Positions 35,274 to 43,827 of a stretch of DNA of 64,000 nucleotides are shown one piece after another. The notes under the pieces were generated by a model that did not search any database, had not been told where the DNA came from, and was given only the letters and a program-made list of their open reading frames with translations. Within the stretch, counting starts at the first letter, position 1. The number at the start of each line of letters is the position of its first letter. Origin of the DNA: Candidatus Heimdallarchaeota archaeon (GTDB lineage: Archaea; Asgardarchaeota; Heimdallarchaeia; Heimdallarchaeales; Heimdallarchaeaceae). The position numbers and the translations under genes are program-made. The stretch lies in NCBI GenBank assembly GCA_030603365.1, contig JAUVXV010000002.1:310001-374000 (forward strand). Direction: 5' to 3'.

Positions 35274-36545
35274 TCATTGTATTAACTTCGAACTAATTTT
35301 ATTTTCCTTTGCTATTTCAGCAAATATCTTTGCAGAATCTCTCACTTTACGTTCCTGAGTTTCATAATCTACTCCTATCATTCCAAAGCGAGGTTCAAAA
35401 CCTTCAGCCCACTCCCAATTATCAAGAGTGGACCAATAGAAATATCCTCTCACATCTGCACCTTCTTGAATAGATTTATGAACTTGAAGTAAGTGTTGGA
35501 GGATAAATTCTTGTCTTTTACTATCATCAAGAGTCGCTATACCATTCTCTGTAACATAAATTGGACCTTTATATGCTTCTTTTACTCTCATTATATTCTC
35601 ATACAACCCCTCTGGATATACGCCCCATCCCATTTGAGTTACTTCTGTTACACTAGGAAGTTTGAAATCAAGAGCAACAGGCAAACCAAACTTAAATCGG
35701 AAGTAAACTGCATCATAATAGTTTACACCAAAATAATCTATTGTGTCTCTCATCCAATTTTTATAAGTGGAAGGTACAAAAGGTACTTTGCCTTTGATGA
35801 CAGCATCAATTGCAACTTGATTATATGCATTATCTAAAGTTGAAGTTACTTTTCTTTGCCAAAAATTCCCATGATATTTCTGATAAAAATAAGGAAAACT
35901 TTTTACTATACCAACTTGACTATCTGGATTAAATTTTTTCAATGTGTTGTAAGCGATAGAATGAGCCTTCATCATGTTGCGATAAACCTTCAGATAGGCA
36001 ATTAGAGATTTTCGTCCAGGAGGAAACTCACCATAGAAGTAACTCATTAGTGGGACTACTCCAGGTTCATTAATAGGATTCCAGAATTCTATTTCAGGAA
36101 AGTTTTTTGCAATAACCTCGCAATATTCCTGGAAATGTCTTAGATTTTTTGTTTTTAGAAATCCTCCTTTTCTTTCAAACCAGATAGGAATTGTAAAGTG
36201 ATATAAGGTTACAAAACTTTTTAGTGCATTCTTTTTCAAAGATTCGAATACCTTATGATAATGCTCTATTTCCTCTGTATCAACTTTATTTTCTTGAGGA
36301 AAAATCCTGCTCCATTCAATGCCAGTTCTATGTGAATTATGATTCAGTTTTCTGAATAGGATATGATCCTTCTCAAACAGACCATAATGATTTGAGGATT
36401 CACCGCATTTATCATCATTTTTTATATTTCCAGGTTTCTGTTCAAATTCGTACCAGTCATTATTGTAATTATTTCCTTCAGTCTGATATGCTGATTGAGC
36501 ACCACCCCACAGAAAACCATTTGGAAAATTATAATCTTGAGACAT
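35274..36545 (-). CDS. Glycoside hydrolase family 1 enzyme
   Basis: A 423-residue GH1 beta-glycosidase: acid/base Glu160 in NPINEPG and nucleophile Glu333 in VTENGIA, with SRIFPQ near 79 and a late WSTLDNWEWAEGF. It has no signal peptide, so it is cytoplasmic. The preferred sugar cannot be read from sequence. It is divergent from the glycosyltransferase gene, with an AT-rich gap between. Confidence 0.9.
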   Translation of the reverse strand: MSQDYNFPNGFLWGGAQSAYQTEGNNYNNDWYEFEQKPGNIKNDDKCGESSNHYGLFEKDHILFRKLNHNSHRTGIEWSRIFPQENKVDTEEIEHYHKVFESLKKNALKSFVTLYHFTIPIWFERKGGFLKTKNLRHFQEYCEVIAKNFPEIEFWNPINEPGVVPLMSYFYGEFPPGRKSLIAYLKVYRNMMKAHSIAYNTLKKFNPDSQVGIVKSFPYFYQKYHGNFWQRKVTSTLDNAYNQVAIDAVIKGKVPFVPSTYKNWMRDTIDYFGVNYYDAVYFRFKFGLPVALDFKLPSVTEVTQMGWGVYPEGLYENIMRVKEAYKGPIYVTENGIATLDDSKRQEFILQHLLQVHKSIQEGADVRGYFYWSTLDNWEWAEGFEPRFGMIGVDYETQERKVRDSAKIFAEIAKENKISSKLIQ

Positions 36546-36621
36546 TAAGGATTCATGATTTATTTTATTTAAAACTTTAGTGAACGCAAATTTCTTATAG
36601 CAAAATACAACTCCTCATTCA

Positions 36622-37791
36622 ATGAGTTCTAAATCTTGGAATATTTTGATGGTAGTCCTAAGCACTGTCGCTCCTGATGTGAGGGTAGAAAAGGAAGCTA
36701 GATATCTTGCGAACACAGGACACAATGTAACAATAATTGGTACTAATCCAAGAGGAGATTTACCTAATGAAGAAAAAAGAGATGGATACACAATCAAAAG
36801 AGTTCCAAGTAGTAAGAAATTGTTCTTCAAGTATTTTGAGTTCTGGAAAAATGTTCGAAAATTAGTAAATAAGCAGCAATTCGATATTGTACATCTTCAT
36901 GATTTGAATGTTCTTCCCCTTGCTACAAGACTAAGGAAAAATACTAAGATAATAATTTATGACAGCCATGAAAACTTCCCAGAACAGATGTCAGAAACTT
37001 TTGGTTTTCCAGCATTGTGGGGTTATTCTATTGTAGAAAGATATTACTTAAAGAGAGTTCATGGAGTTATAACTGCTGGAATAACTTATTCAGAGAATCT
37101 AAAGAAGAAGTATAAAACTGATAGCATCTGGATTGCAAATTACCCTTCAACTGTAGATATCAATCTTGCTCATAAAAAAGAAATTCCAAAAGATTATCAA
37201 ACTGGGCAGAAATTCAGAGTTGTACATTTTGGAGTGATGTATAGTAACCTTGGATACGATAAAACAGTTGAAGCTGTTAAACTCCTTAGTCAGAATCTAA
37301 AACCATCAGAGATACAATTTCTAATTATGGGATCAGGGGCATCATTAGAACCAATGAAAGAACTGATAGAAGAAAATAATTTGAGTGAATATTTCAAAGT
37401 CACAGGTTGGATGGATTATCATGAAGCTCTTTCAATAATGCGTTCATGTGATATTGGATTAATATTATTCCAACCAGGGAAGAATAATTTTCTAAGAATA
37501 CCTAATAGACTCTATGAATTTTGTTCAGCTGGTGTACCGTTCATAGGATCCAATTTTGAAGGTTTAAGAAGGTCAGTAGTAAATCGCGAGGAACTAGGAA
37601 TTCTTATCAATCCGACATCTCCAAGAGAGATAGCTGATGCCATTCTAACAGTTTATAATGATAAAGAAAAACTCAATAAAATGAAGAAAATTGCTTCAGA
37701 TGCTTACAAAGAACAATTTAACTGGGAAAGTGAAATACCTAAAATTGAGCAAAAGTATTTAGAATCATTTAGTAAACTTAAGAAGAACTAA
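36622..37791 (+). CDS. Family 4 glycosyltransferase
   Basis: A 389-residue GT-B enzyme. The N-terminal domain has LMVVLSTVAPDVRVEKEARYL and the C-terminal domain has FRVVHFGVMYSNLGYDKTVEA and the FLIMGSGASLEPMKELIE nucleotide-sugar region, ending in GILINPTSPREIADAILTVY. It transfers a sugar from a nucleotide donor to a lipid or protein acceptor, perhaps in surface glycosylation. Its stop overlaps the convergent regulator gene by 4 bases. Confidence 0.85.
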   Translation: MSSKSWNILMVVLSTVAPDVRVEKEARYLANTGHNVTIIGTNPRGDLPNEEKRDGYTIKRVPSSKKLFFKYFEFWKNVRKLVNKQQFDIVHLHDLNVLPLATRLRKNTKIIIYDSHENFPEQMSETFGFPALWGYSIVERYYLKRVHGVITAGITYSENLKKKYKTDSIWIANYPSTVDINLAHKKEIPKDYQTGQKFRVVHFGVMYSNLGYDKTVEAVKLLSQNLKPSEIQFLIMGSGASLEPMKELIEENNLSEYFKVTGWMDYHEALSIMRSCDIGLILFQPGKNNFLRIPNRLYEFCSAGVPFIGSNFEGLRRSVVNREELGILINPTSPREIADAILTVYNDKEKLNKMKKIASDAYKEQFNWESEIPKIEQKYLESFSKLKKN

Positions 37792-38639
37792 AACCTTCTA
37801 ATTACATTATAAATTTGCTCTTCAACCATTGCAGCTTTTGCTTCAACTTCTGATATATCATTAACTCCAGCAAAAAACTGACCAAGGATATTCTTAATTT
37901 TATCAATACTATATATAAGATCTGAATATTCTGCTGGGTAACCTAATGCTACAATACAATAGTCAACTCCTCTGAATCGAGGATCTTTTTGGTCTTTATC
38001 TTTTACAACATATAGAAAGCTTGTAGCATTGTAATGTTTCATCTTTGGGATTTTTACAGGTCCAGATGTTGTTCCTGTTTCCAGCATCTCTAATTCACCC
38101 ATTCCGAAAATTGTGAATAGTAGAACCCCTAAAGCTAGAGTTACTGTTTCTCTAACACTTTCGTATTCACTTGGGATTTTTTCTATATAGATAGGATCTG
38201 TCCCTGATTCTCCGAAACGATAAAAAGAAACAAAAATCTTATCCATATCATATTTTGACTCGACTTTTGTTACTTTGTCAATTGCATTTGGAATTTGATT
38301 GAAGAATCTCCCTCTTTTTACAATATAGTCAGAAGCACCCATTTTCATAGCATTAACTGCAACTTCTTCAGAACCCTGTCCAGTTATTATTAAAACAGGA
38401 ATTTGTGCAACTTTTCTTATTTCTTCTAAAATCTCTAATCCTGTAGTATTGACCAGAAGATAGTCAAGAAGAATAACATCGATATCATAATTTAAGTCAG
38501 AAAGTAGTTTTAGAGTATCTTCCTTAGTTTTAGTGATGAATACTTCTGCTTCAGGGTATGCTTTTAGTACATTTACTTTAATTAGAAAGGCAATATCAGC
38601 ATCATCTTCACATAAAAGTATTCTTAGTTTGCTCTGCAT
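37788..38639 (-). CDS. Response regulator with unusual C-terminal output domain
   Basis: The receiver domain (1-125) has phospho-Asp59 in LLDYLLVNTTG, acidic residues EDDAD and Lys in YIVKRGRF. Residues about 130-283 form an alpha/beta domain that I do not recognise as a DNA-binding type; it starts DKIFVSFYRFGE, contains YCIVALGYPAEYSDLIY and ends in a helix. The order resembles longin/roadblock-like domains, but weakly. The gene opposite is a glycosyltransferase and the next gene upstream encodes a zinc-finger regulator; its kinase is unknown. Confidence 0.7.
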   Translation of the reverse strand: MQSKLRILLCEDDADIAFLIKVNVLKAYPEAEVFITKTKEDTLKLLSDLNYDIDVILLDYLLVNTTGLEILEEIRKVAQIPVLIITGQGSEEVAVNAMKMGASDYIVKRGRFFNQIPNAIDKVTKVESKYDMDKIFVSFYRFGESGTDPIYIEKIPSEYESVRETVTLALGVLLFTIFGMGELEMLETGTTSGPVKIPKMKHYNATSFLYVVKDKDQKDPRFRGVDYCIVALGYPAEYSDLIYSIDKIKNILGQFFAGVNDISEVEAKAAMVEEQIYNVIRRF

Positions 38640-38698
38640 CTTAGATACTCCAAGGTTATATTTGTCAATGGTTTATTTTATCTTTATTATAATGTCAA

Positions 38699-39703
38699 CT
38701 ATTCCAATAAACCATCTTCTTTTAACGACTCTAGTATTTCAGAGATTTCATCTTCCAATTTATCAATAGTTTCGTCCTTTCCTTTCTTGGGTTTCTTGGT
38801 TTTACGCCTTTCTTCTATCAAATCTCGTAAACTACTACCATCTGGTAGATCAACTAAAGTTCCACCCACTTTGGAAATTTCATCTCTAATGGTTTTTAAT
38901 TGAGCTTCAGATTCATCAAAAACTTCTTTATCAGGTAACATAGAAGCTAATTCAGGTACGGAGCTTGCTTCTTCTGCAGGTTGCAGTGAACCTAGATCAT
39001 TTAAACCAAGTTCTTGAAGTAAAGAAGTTTCATCTAAATCAAGATCCTTAATTGATCCTGAGGTAAATTGATCTATTTTTGTCTGAGATTTAGGTGTTGC
39101 ATCGAATTGTATTGTAGCCGTCTCTTTCTGCTTACAGTGGTGTTCTTCTGTAATGGGATGGTGAATACCACAATATGGACACACTGTCTCGTGTAAGGTT
39201 TGTATATGTACTCCCAAAGCTCTTTGATCATGAGTGACAAAACCACAATGACTACACTTGAGCAAAGGAATGAAATTTTCTGATGCCACAAATTCATCAA
39301 AATTTGCGTAAAGATACCATAGTAAAGATATTCTGACAGTCTTTGATGTACTCCAGCCTGTTTTCTTTTTAATACTTGTTAGACTTTCAGTACTTACTTG
39401 ATCTTTTAGTCTAAAAGAAAGCTTCGTTTCTTTTCTTGCTTTTGATTCATCCTCGTATCTTTTCATTAATAAAATCTCTAGTTTGATATAATCATTTAAT
39501 TCTTCAACAATATTTATACGACTCTTCATTTTTCTTACTCGAAGAGCTAGATCATCCAAAGAGAGAGTAATCATTTGGCTTGCACCTCCAAAGCTTTTAG
39601 ATTGCTCTAAAACTGCATTCTTAAAATTCTCAGGAACATTTATTGTATAAACATTGGAAGCTCTTGTACCACCAGTTTGCGGAGTTATTTGTTTCACCTT
39701 CAC
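38699..39703 (-). CDS. Ribbon-helix-helix-like / C2H2 zinc-finger regulator
   Basis: A 334-residue protein. Residues 94-135 (TKLSFRLKDQ, then two helices) resemble a ribbon-helix-helix fold, and an earlier segment (17-55) may be a second. A classical C2H2 finger follows: C150-x2-C153-x12-H166-x4-H171, then C175-x2-C178 with later His and C190 for a second zinc site. The acidic C-terminal half is low-complexity with coiled coil (305-334). It probably binds DNA; the target is not shown. It has its own promoter-sized gap upstream. Confidence 0.65.
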   Translation of the reverse strand: MKVKQITPQTGGTRASNVYTINVPENFKNAVLEQSKSFGGASQMITLSLDDLALRVRKMKSRINIVEELNDYIKLEILLMKRYEDESKARKETKLSFRLKDQVSTESLTSIKKKTGWSTSKTVRISLLWYLYANFDEFVASENFIPLLKCSHCGFVTHDQRALGVHIQTLHETVCPYCGIHHPITEEHHCKQKETATIQFDATPKSQTKIDQFTSGSIKDLDLDETSLLQELGLNDLGSLQPAEEASSVPELASMLPDKEVFDESEAQLKTIRDEISKVGGTLVDLPDGSSLRDLIEERRKTKKPKKGKDETIDKLEDEISEILESLKEDGLLE

Positions 39704-39902
39704 CGTATTATTTGCGTATTATTGTCTCGAGTTAATATTTTATAAGCTTTTGCCAATGAAAGAAATTTAAGAAAAAATCCGAAATTAGGAACTATCAAAA
39801 TCAATATTAAACACAATCTAGATATAATCTTGAGAGTTTATGATGATCATGCACTACTTTGAACATTAGTAATGCAATAAAAACGGGGATCTGAGGCTCT
39901 CA

Positions 39903-39924
39903 CTAAATTAGCTTCTTAATTTAG
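39903..39924 (-). terminator. Hairpin after the OsmC-like gene
   Basis: CTAAATTA (39903-39910) pairs with TAATTTAG (39917-39924) over a 6-base loop, just past the OsmC stop; CTAAATTAAGAA also repeats directly beside it. It may terminate or protect the transcript. Confidence 0.4.
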
Positions 39925-39928
39925 TTTC

Positions 39929-40387
39929 TTAATTTAGATTCACTTTAATAGGGATCCCTTCTTTCACGCTTCCTGAAACAATACAATAGTTTTTGAAAAT
40001 TTCTAGACATCGGATGAAATTTTGGTCTTTATTATTCTCAACAACAGGTTCTAAATCTACTTCAATTTGAGAAATTCTCCAAAATCCTTCTTCATTTCTT
40101 TCACGTTTGAATTTTATTGTAGTATTAAGTTCCTTTAATTCAACTTTCTTCTTTGTTAAACAAAATGTTAGTGATGCTGAGAGACAATTTCCTACAGCAG
40201 TTGCTAATAACATAGATGCGGTTGGTCCAACCCCTTCTCCTCCAGGAACTGCTTCTTCTTCATCCATAACAAGATTCTTTATTGAATCTGATCCAAAATC
40301 AACTTCAAATTTGTAGTTGTCTTTTTTTACCATTTTAATTGTATACTCAAAATTATGACTTTCTGACATCTCAATTCCATCCTTCAA
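39929..40387 (-). CDS. OsmC/Ohr-family protein
   Basis: A 152-residue OsmC-fold protein with the two redox cysteine positions visible: NCLSASLTFC (about 68) and NYCIVSGSV (about 133). Members reduce organic peroxides or bind thiols. ATG at 40369 (MSESHNF) is a possible alternative start. It is alone on this strand. Confidence 0.85.
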   Translation of the reverse strand: MKDGIEMSESHNFEYTIKMVKKDNYKFEVDFGSDSIKNLVMDEEEAVPGGEGVGPTASMLLATAVGNCLSASLTFCLTKKKVELKELNTTIKFKRERNEEGFWRISQIEVDLEPVVENNKDQNFIRCLEIFKNYCIVSGSVKEGIPIKVNLN

Positions 40388-40401
40388 TTAATAAAAGAAA
40401 T

Positions 40402-41328
40402 TTAGTCACCTGATATTAAAATATCATCCAGAACCTCTTCTAAATCGGGTCTATCTGGTGGTTCTTCTGGTCTTTCGTAATCACCCTCAGTAATTGCATC
40501 AGTTAGATCTAAATCAACTTTACCTCTTTTTCTTGATGGAGTTGGAACTATCATTGTTCCACTAAGATTTTCTATCTTGTCATTTATTTCCATAACAAGG
40601 TTGACTAGTTTTGTTATCTGATCATTACTGAATCCTGATACTGTCTGTAAATCAGATCTAGCTTGATCTTCAAAACTCGGAACTGATTCTTGTGCTGAAG
40701 CGGCTATTGCTTTGGTTTCAGGACTTGCGCCATTATCCATAATTGCAACTGGTTTTTCTTGTTTTGACATTGCTCTTGCGGCTTTAGCAGCTATAGCTTC
40801 TGTTGGGAAAAGTTCTGTTAATTCTGCTAGGACTTGTTCTTGATTTGTTTCATTCAAAAGAACTATCTTGTCCTTTAGATCATCTCTTTCATTTATTAAA
40901 TCTTCAAACTCATTTTCTAGTGCAGAATATTTGTCCTTAACAAGCTTGGTCTCTTGATTTAGTAGTTTGATAAGTTTGATAAGCTTTGGAAGACCTCGAG
41001 CTAATTCCGTTGCATTGGTTTGCATTTCTTTGTATCTCGCAACTGATACAATTTTGACTCCTTTCTTATTTTGTTCTTTGAATTCTACTTCTAAGCCTTC
41101 AACTCTTTTCTTTAAATCTCGATTTTGTATTAAGAGTCTTTCTACAAGTAGCTTAACCTTTCTAAGTGCTTCTAACAGGATTCTATTTCTTTCTTGAAGC
41201 TCTTTAACATCTGAATCTGTGAAGCTCTTTGCGCTCAAAATCTCTTCAAAATCTTCATCTTCTTCATCGTAGGATTGTTGAATCTTCTTGAGAAGTTTTT
41301 CTTCGGGATTTAATCCTGTATAATTCAT
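40402..41328 (-). CDS. Coiled-coil protein of unknown function
   Basis: A 308-residue acidic protein. Residues about 40-165 are a long coiled coil (ERNRILLEALRKVKLLVERL, then LNQETKLVKDKYSALENEFEDL), and about 215-265 forms a helical section before a Pro/Asp-rich C-terminal tail. There is no recognised domain. It may be structural or a scaffold. It has an independent upstream gap. Confidence 0.5.
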   Translation of the reverse strand: MNYTGLNPEEKLLKKIQQSYDEEDEDFEEILSAKSFTDSDVKELQERNRILLEALRKVKLLVERLLIQNRDLKKRVEGLEVEFKEQNKKGVKIVSVARYKEMQTNATELARGLPKLIKLIKLLNQETKLVKDKYSALENEFEDLINERDDLKDKIVLLNETNQEQVLAELTELFPTEAIAAKAARAMSKQEKPVAIMDNGASPETKAIAASAQESVPSFEDQARSDLQTVSGFSNDQITKLVNLVMEINDKIENLSGTMIVPTPSRKRGKVDLDLTDAITEGDYERPEEPPDRPDLEEVLDDILISGD

Positions 41329-41833
41329 TAGACAATCACAACGATATTAATTCTATTGTGTAATAGCCCTTAAAAAAAATTTGCTTTTAGTAAATTCCCT
41401 TTCATCCGATTACAGCAATCCTTGAATTATCCATCAAATGAAAACCCTAAGATTTTTGTCGGAATATCAAATAGCATTCATTAAGGATTTTAGAGAAAAA
41501 AAATCTATGATTGAATAAAATTATCTATACAATATGAAAAGAAAAAAAAGTAGAAATCACTTATAGGCTCCTTCTAGTTTTTTATATAGTACTAGTTAAC
41601 CAGCTAGATACTCGTCATGAACACCCACATATTTTTGGATAAATATTTAACTAATAATAAAGAATACCAAAGAAGCGCTAGAGAATTGCAAACTGATTAG
41701 GTATACTTAACCCAGCTAATTCTCCTATTCCTAAGAATGCTAGGAACACAAGTGGTTTCAATGTAAAAGAAAAATTCCCTTAAAGTTGTGAGAAAAGTTA
41801 AATACAGCCCTATGTTTATGTCTTCAGATTCTA
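41329..41833. other. 505-base region without a confident gene
   Basis: AT-rich. It holds a possible membrane-protein tail relic on the minus strand (41678-41779), a 26-codon ATG frame at 41438-41518 and, at its right end, the promoter region of the aspartoacylase-like gene. No RNA gene or repeat was seen. Confidence 0.5.
41678..41779 (-). pseudogene. Possible tail relic of a membrane protein gene
   Basis: The minus strand reads a hydrophobic run, LKPLVFLAFLGIGELAGLS then IPNQFAIL and a TAG, open for 33 codons after a stop and without a start codon of its own family. It resembles the last helix of a transporter. It could be chance. Confidence 0.25.
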
Positions 41834-42979
41834 ATGAAAATATTCAATGTAGAGGGTAAGAAAGGAGAAAAAACTTTTGGATATATTGACATGTTTGAAT
41901 ATCCACATGGAACAACAGAAAAACTTCCAATTTGTATAATAGAAGGATTTGAGGAAGGTCCTGCATTTCTTCTGACAGGGAATATCCATGGAGATGAACT
42001 TCATGGATTAGTTACACTGCAAGAAATAATACAGGAAATCGATCCATCTAAAGTTAAAGGAACTGTAATTATAATCCCTTCATTAAACCCAGCTGGTTTA
42101 CTTGTTCTAAAAAGATCTCCATTTTACACTAGAGCTGACCCTAATAGATTATGGCCAGATCCTAAACCAAAAAAAGAGCCTAAATTGAAATATGTGGATC
42201 ATTATGACGAAAATCTAGATTCTGATAAGCACCCTAATATTCAAGAAATTTTCTACACTAAATTTGCTCAGATACTCCCTGAAGTCGACTATTTTATAGA
42301 TTTACATTGTCATGCCATTCGTTCTCTTCCATTCTCTTACCTGGATAGAGTTTACTATGATGAAAAGAAGGAAGGAGAAAAAGAAAAGTCAGAAGAATTA
42401 TATCAGAAGACTAGGGATCTAGTTGAAGCTTATGGATTGACTCTTGTTCTTGAAGGACCTCCAAAGCATTATTTTGACGAGAAATTACAAAGATCTACAA
42501 CTGGTAGTTTTGTTAATAAATTCAGAAAACCTGGATTTACTGTTGAGTTAGGAGCTACAGGTTTTGTTGATATTGATATAGTAAAAATTGCTAAAAAAGG
42601 TGTATGGAATGTTCTTAAACATACAGGAATGATTGAAGGTGAGCCAATAAAAATCGATACAATCCCTGTTCTCAATGACACACTTTGGAGAGAAATAATA
42701 ATCAGATCATCTTCATCTGGTTATTTTATTCCATTGGTTAAATGTGGGGAGATGATAGATAAAGGGTCACCACTTTTTGAAATTCGAGATATTTTCGGTA
42801 ATATAAAAGAAACAATCATTGCTGTTGAAAGAGGAACTATTTTGGGTATGTGGGATGATATTCGCTGCTACCCGAATAGTGAACTAGCAGTTTACTTAAT
42901 TGAAAATACCATTGATGTAGTTCTTCCTTGGGAATACGAGAAAAAAGATGAAGAAGATAAGAAAAATAAGAAAGATTAG
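41834..42979 (+). CDS. Succinylglutamate desuccinylase/aspartoacylase-like zinc enzyme
   Basis: A 381-residue M14-like protein with zinc motifs GNIHGDELHG (about 49; His and Glu ligands) and DLHCHAI (about 156; His) and the catalytic Glu in VELGATG. These enzymes hydrolyse N-acyl amino acids. A beta-rich C-terminal part ends in a Lys-rich tail (EKKDEEDKKNKKD). The gene stands alone and converges with the MBL gene. Confidence 0.8.
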   Translation: MKIFNVEGKKGEKTFGYIDMFEYPHGTTEKLPICIIEGFEEGPAFLLTGNIHGDELHGLVTLQEIIQEIDPSKVKGTVIIIPSLNPAGLLVLKRSPFYTRADPNRLWPDPKPKKEPKLKYVDHYDENLDSDKHPNIQEIFYTKFAQILPEVDYFIDLHCHAIRSLPFSYLDRVYYDEKKEGEKEKSEELYQKTRDLVEAYGLTLVLEGPPKHYFDEKLQRSTTGSFVNKFRKPGFTVELGATGFVDIDIVKIAKKGVWNVLKHTGMIEGEPIKIDTIPVLNDTLWREIIIRSSSSGYFIPLVKCGEMIDKGSPLFEIRDIFGNIKETIIAVERGTILGMWDDIRCYPNSELAVYLIENTIDVVLPWEYEKKDEEDKKNKKD

Positions 42980-42986
42980 ATCTAAT

Positions 42987-43667
42987 CTAATCCTCTTCTA
43001 TTTCCAATGAAACTATCTCGAAATCAGGTAGTTTGTTTTTGAAATCCTCTATAAATGACATATTTCCTATTCCACGACCGATATGCATTGGTATTGTGAT
43101 TTTAGCACCAATTGCTTTTGTAGCTTCAACAGCTTCATCTACATCCATTACATAAGTACCTGAAATAGGAACAAATGCAATTGTTGGTTTTAAATCATTC
43201 ATTTCAGGTATTTTATCAGCATCTCCAGCATGATAAATGGTTATTCCATCTATTTCCAATATAGCTCCAATATGACCAGATTCTTTGGGATGGAATGGAG
43301 TTTTAGTTTCAGGGTCCCTAAAACGATGAATATTGTAAGCTGGTACCGCAGAGATTTTGATTCCTTCTACTTCTATAGAATCTCCGGGATTTAATTCTTT
43401 CATGTCTTTCTTTTTATCTATCTTTTCATCAAAGATACCTTGAACTACTTGAGGTCCAATAAGAATCGTCTTTTCAGATGATATTTGATTAATAGCTTCA
43501 GGATTACAGTGATCAAAATGCTCATGACTTGAAATTACTATATCTGCAAAGGGTAAATTCGATTTACCTAATTTGTAAGGATCAAGAAAGATATGTTTTC
43601 CTTTTGCTTCAATCCAAAATGCATCATGACCTAACCAATGAATCTTAATTCCTTCATACTCATACAT
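42987..43667 (-). CDS. MBL-fold metal-dependent hydrolase (UPF0173/UlaG-like)
   Basis: A 226-residue metallo-beta-lactamase fold protein. SSHEHFDHC gives the HxHxDH metal motif, YHAGDADKI supplies the bridging Asp and IPMHIG the last His. The substrate is unknown. It is monocistronic and convergent with the aspartoacylase-like gene. Confidence 0.85.
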   Translation of the reverse strand: MYEYEGIKIHWLGHDAFWIEAKGKHIFLDPYKLGKSNLPFADIVISSHEHFDHCNPEAINQISSEKTILIGPQVVQGIFDEKIDKKKDMKELNPGDSIEVEGIKISAVPAYNIHRFRDPETKTPFHPKESGHIGAILEIDGITIYHAGDADKIPEMNDLKPTIAFVPISGTYVMDVDEAVEATKAIGAKITIPMHIGRGIGNMSFIEDFKNKLPDFEIVSLEIEED

Positions 43668-43742
43668 TTTTAATCGTTAAAGAGTAAAACTATCTAATAT
43701 ATAGATTTTACGTGAAAAATTAGATTCAGAAATTTTTTTTCT

Positions 43743-43827
43743 TTCAAGGATATGGATTGTCATCTGGTTGATATGTCTCTCTTAAAGAAAATCTGAAAGA
43801 ATGAAAAGAAGGATGAGAAAAAGACTA
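43743..43827 (-). pseudogene. Possible tail relic directly after the ABC ATPase stop
   Basis: In the frame of the ABC ATPase, after its TAG, 27 further codons run to a TGA and end RETYQPDDNPYP. The stretch reads as a plausible protein tail and could be the trace of a lost transport gene, or chance in a T-rich terminator. Confidence 0.2.

Noticed and set aside
41438..41518. A 26-codon ATG frame (MKTLRFLSEYQIAFIKD and on)
   Set aside because: Short, no motif, and no ribosome binding site; within chance for AT-rich DNA.
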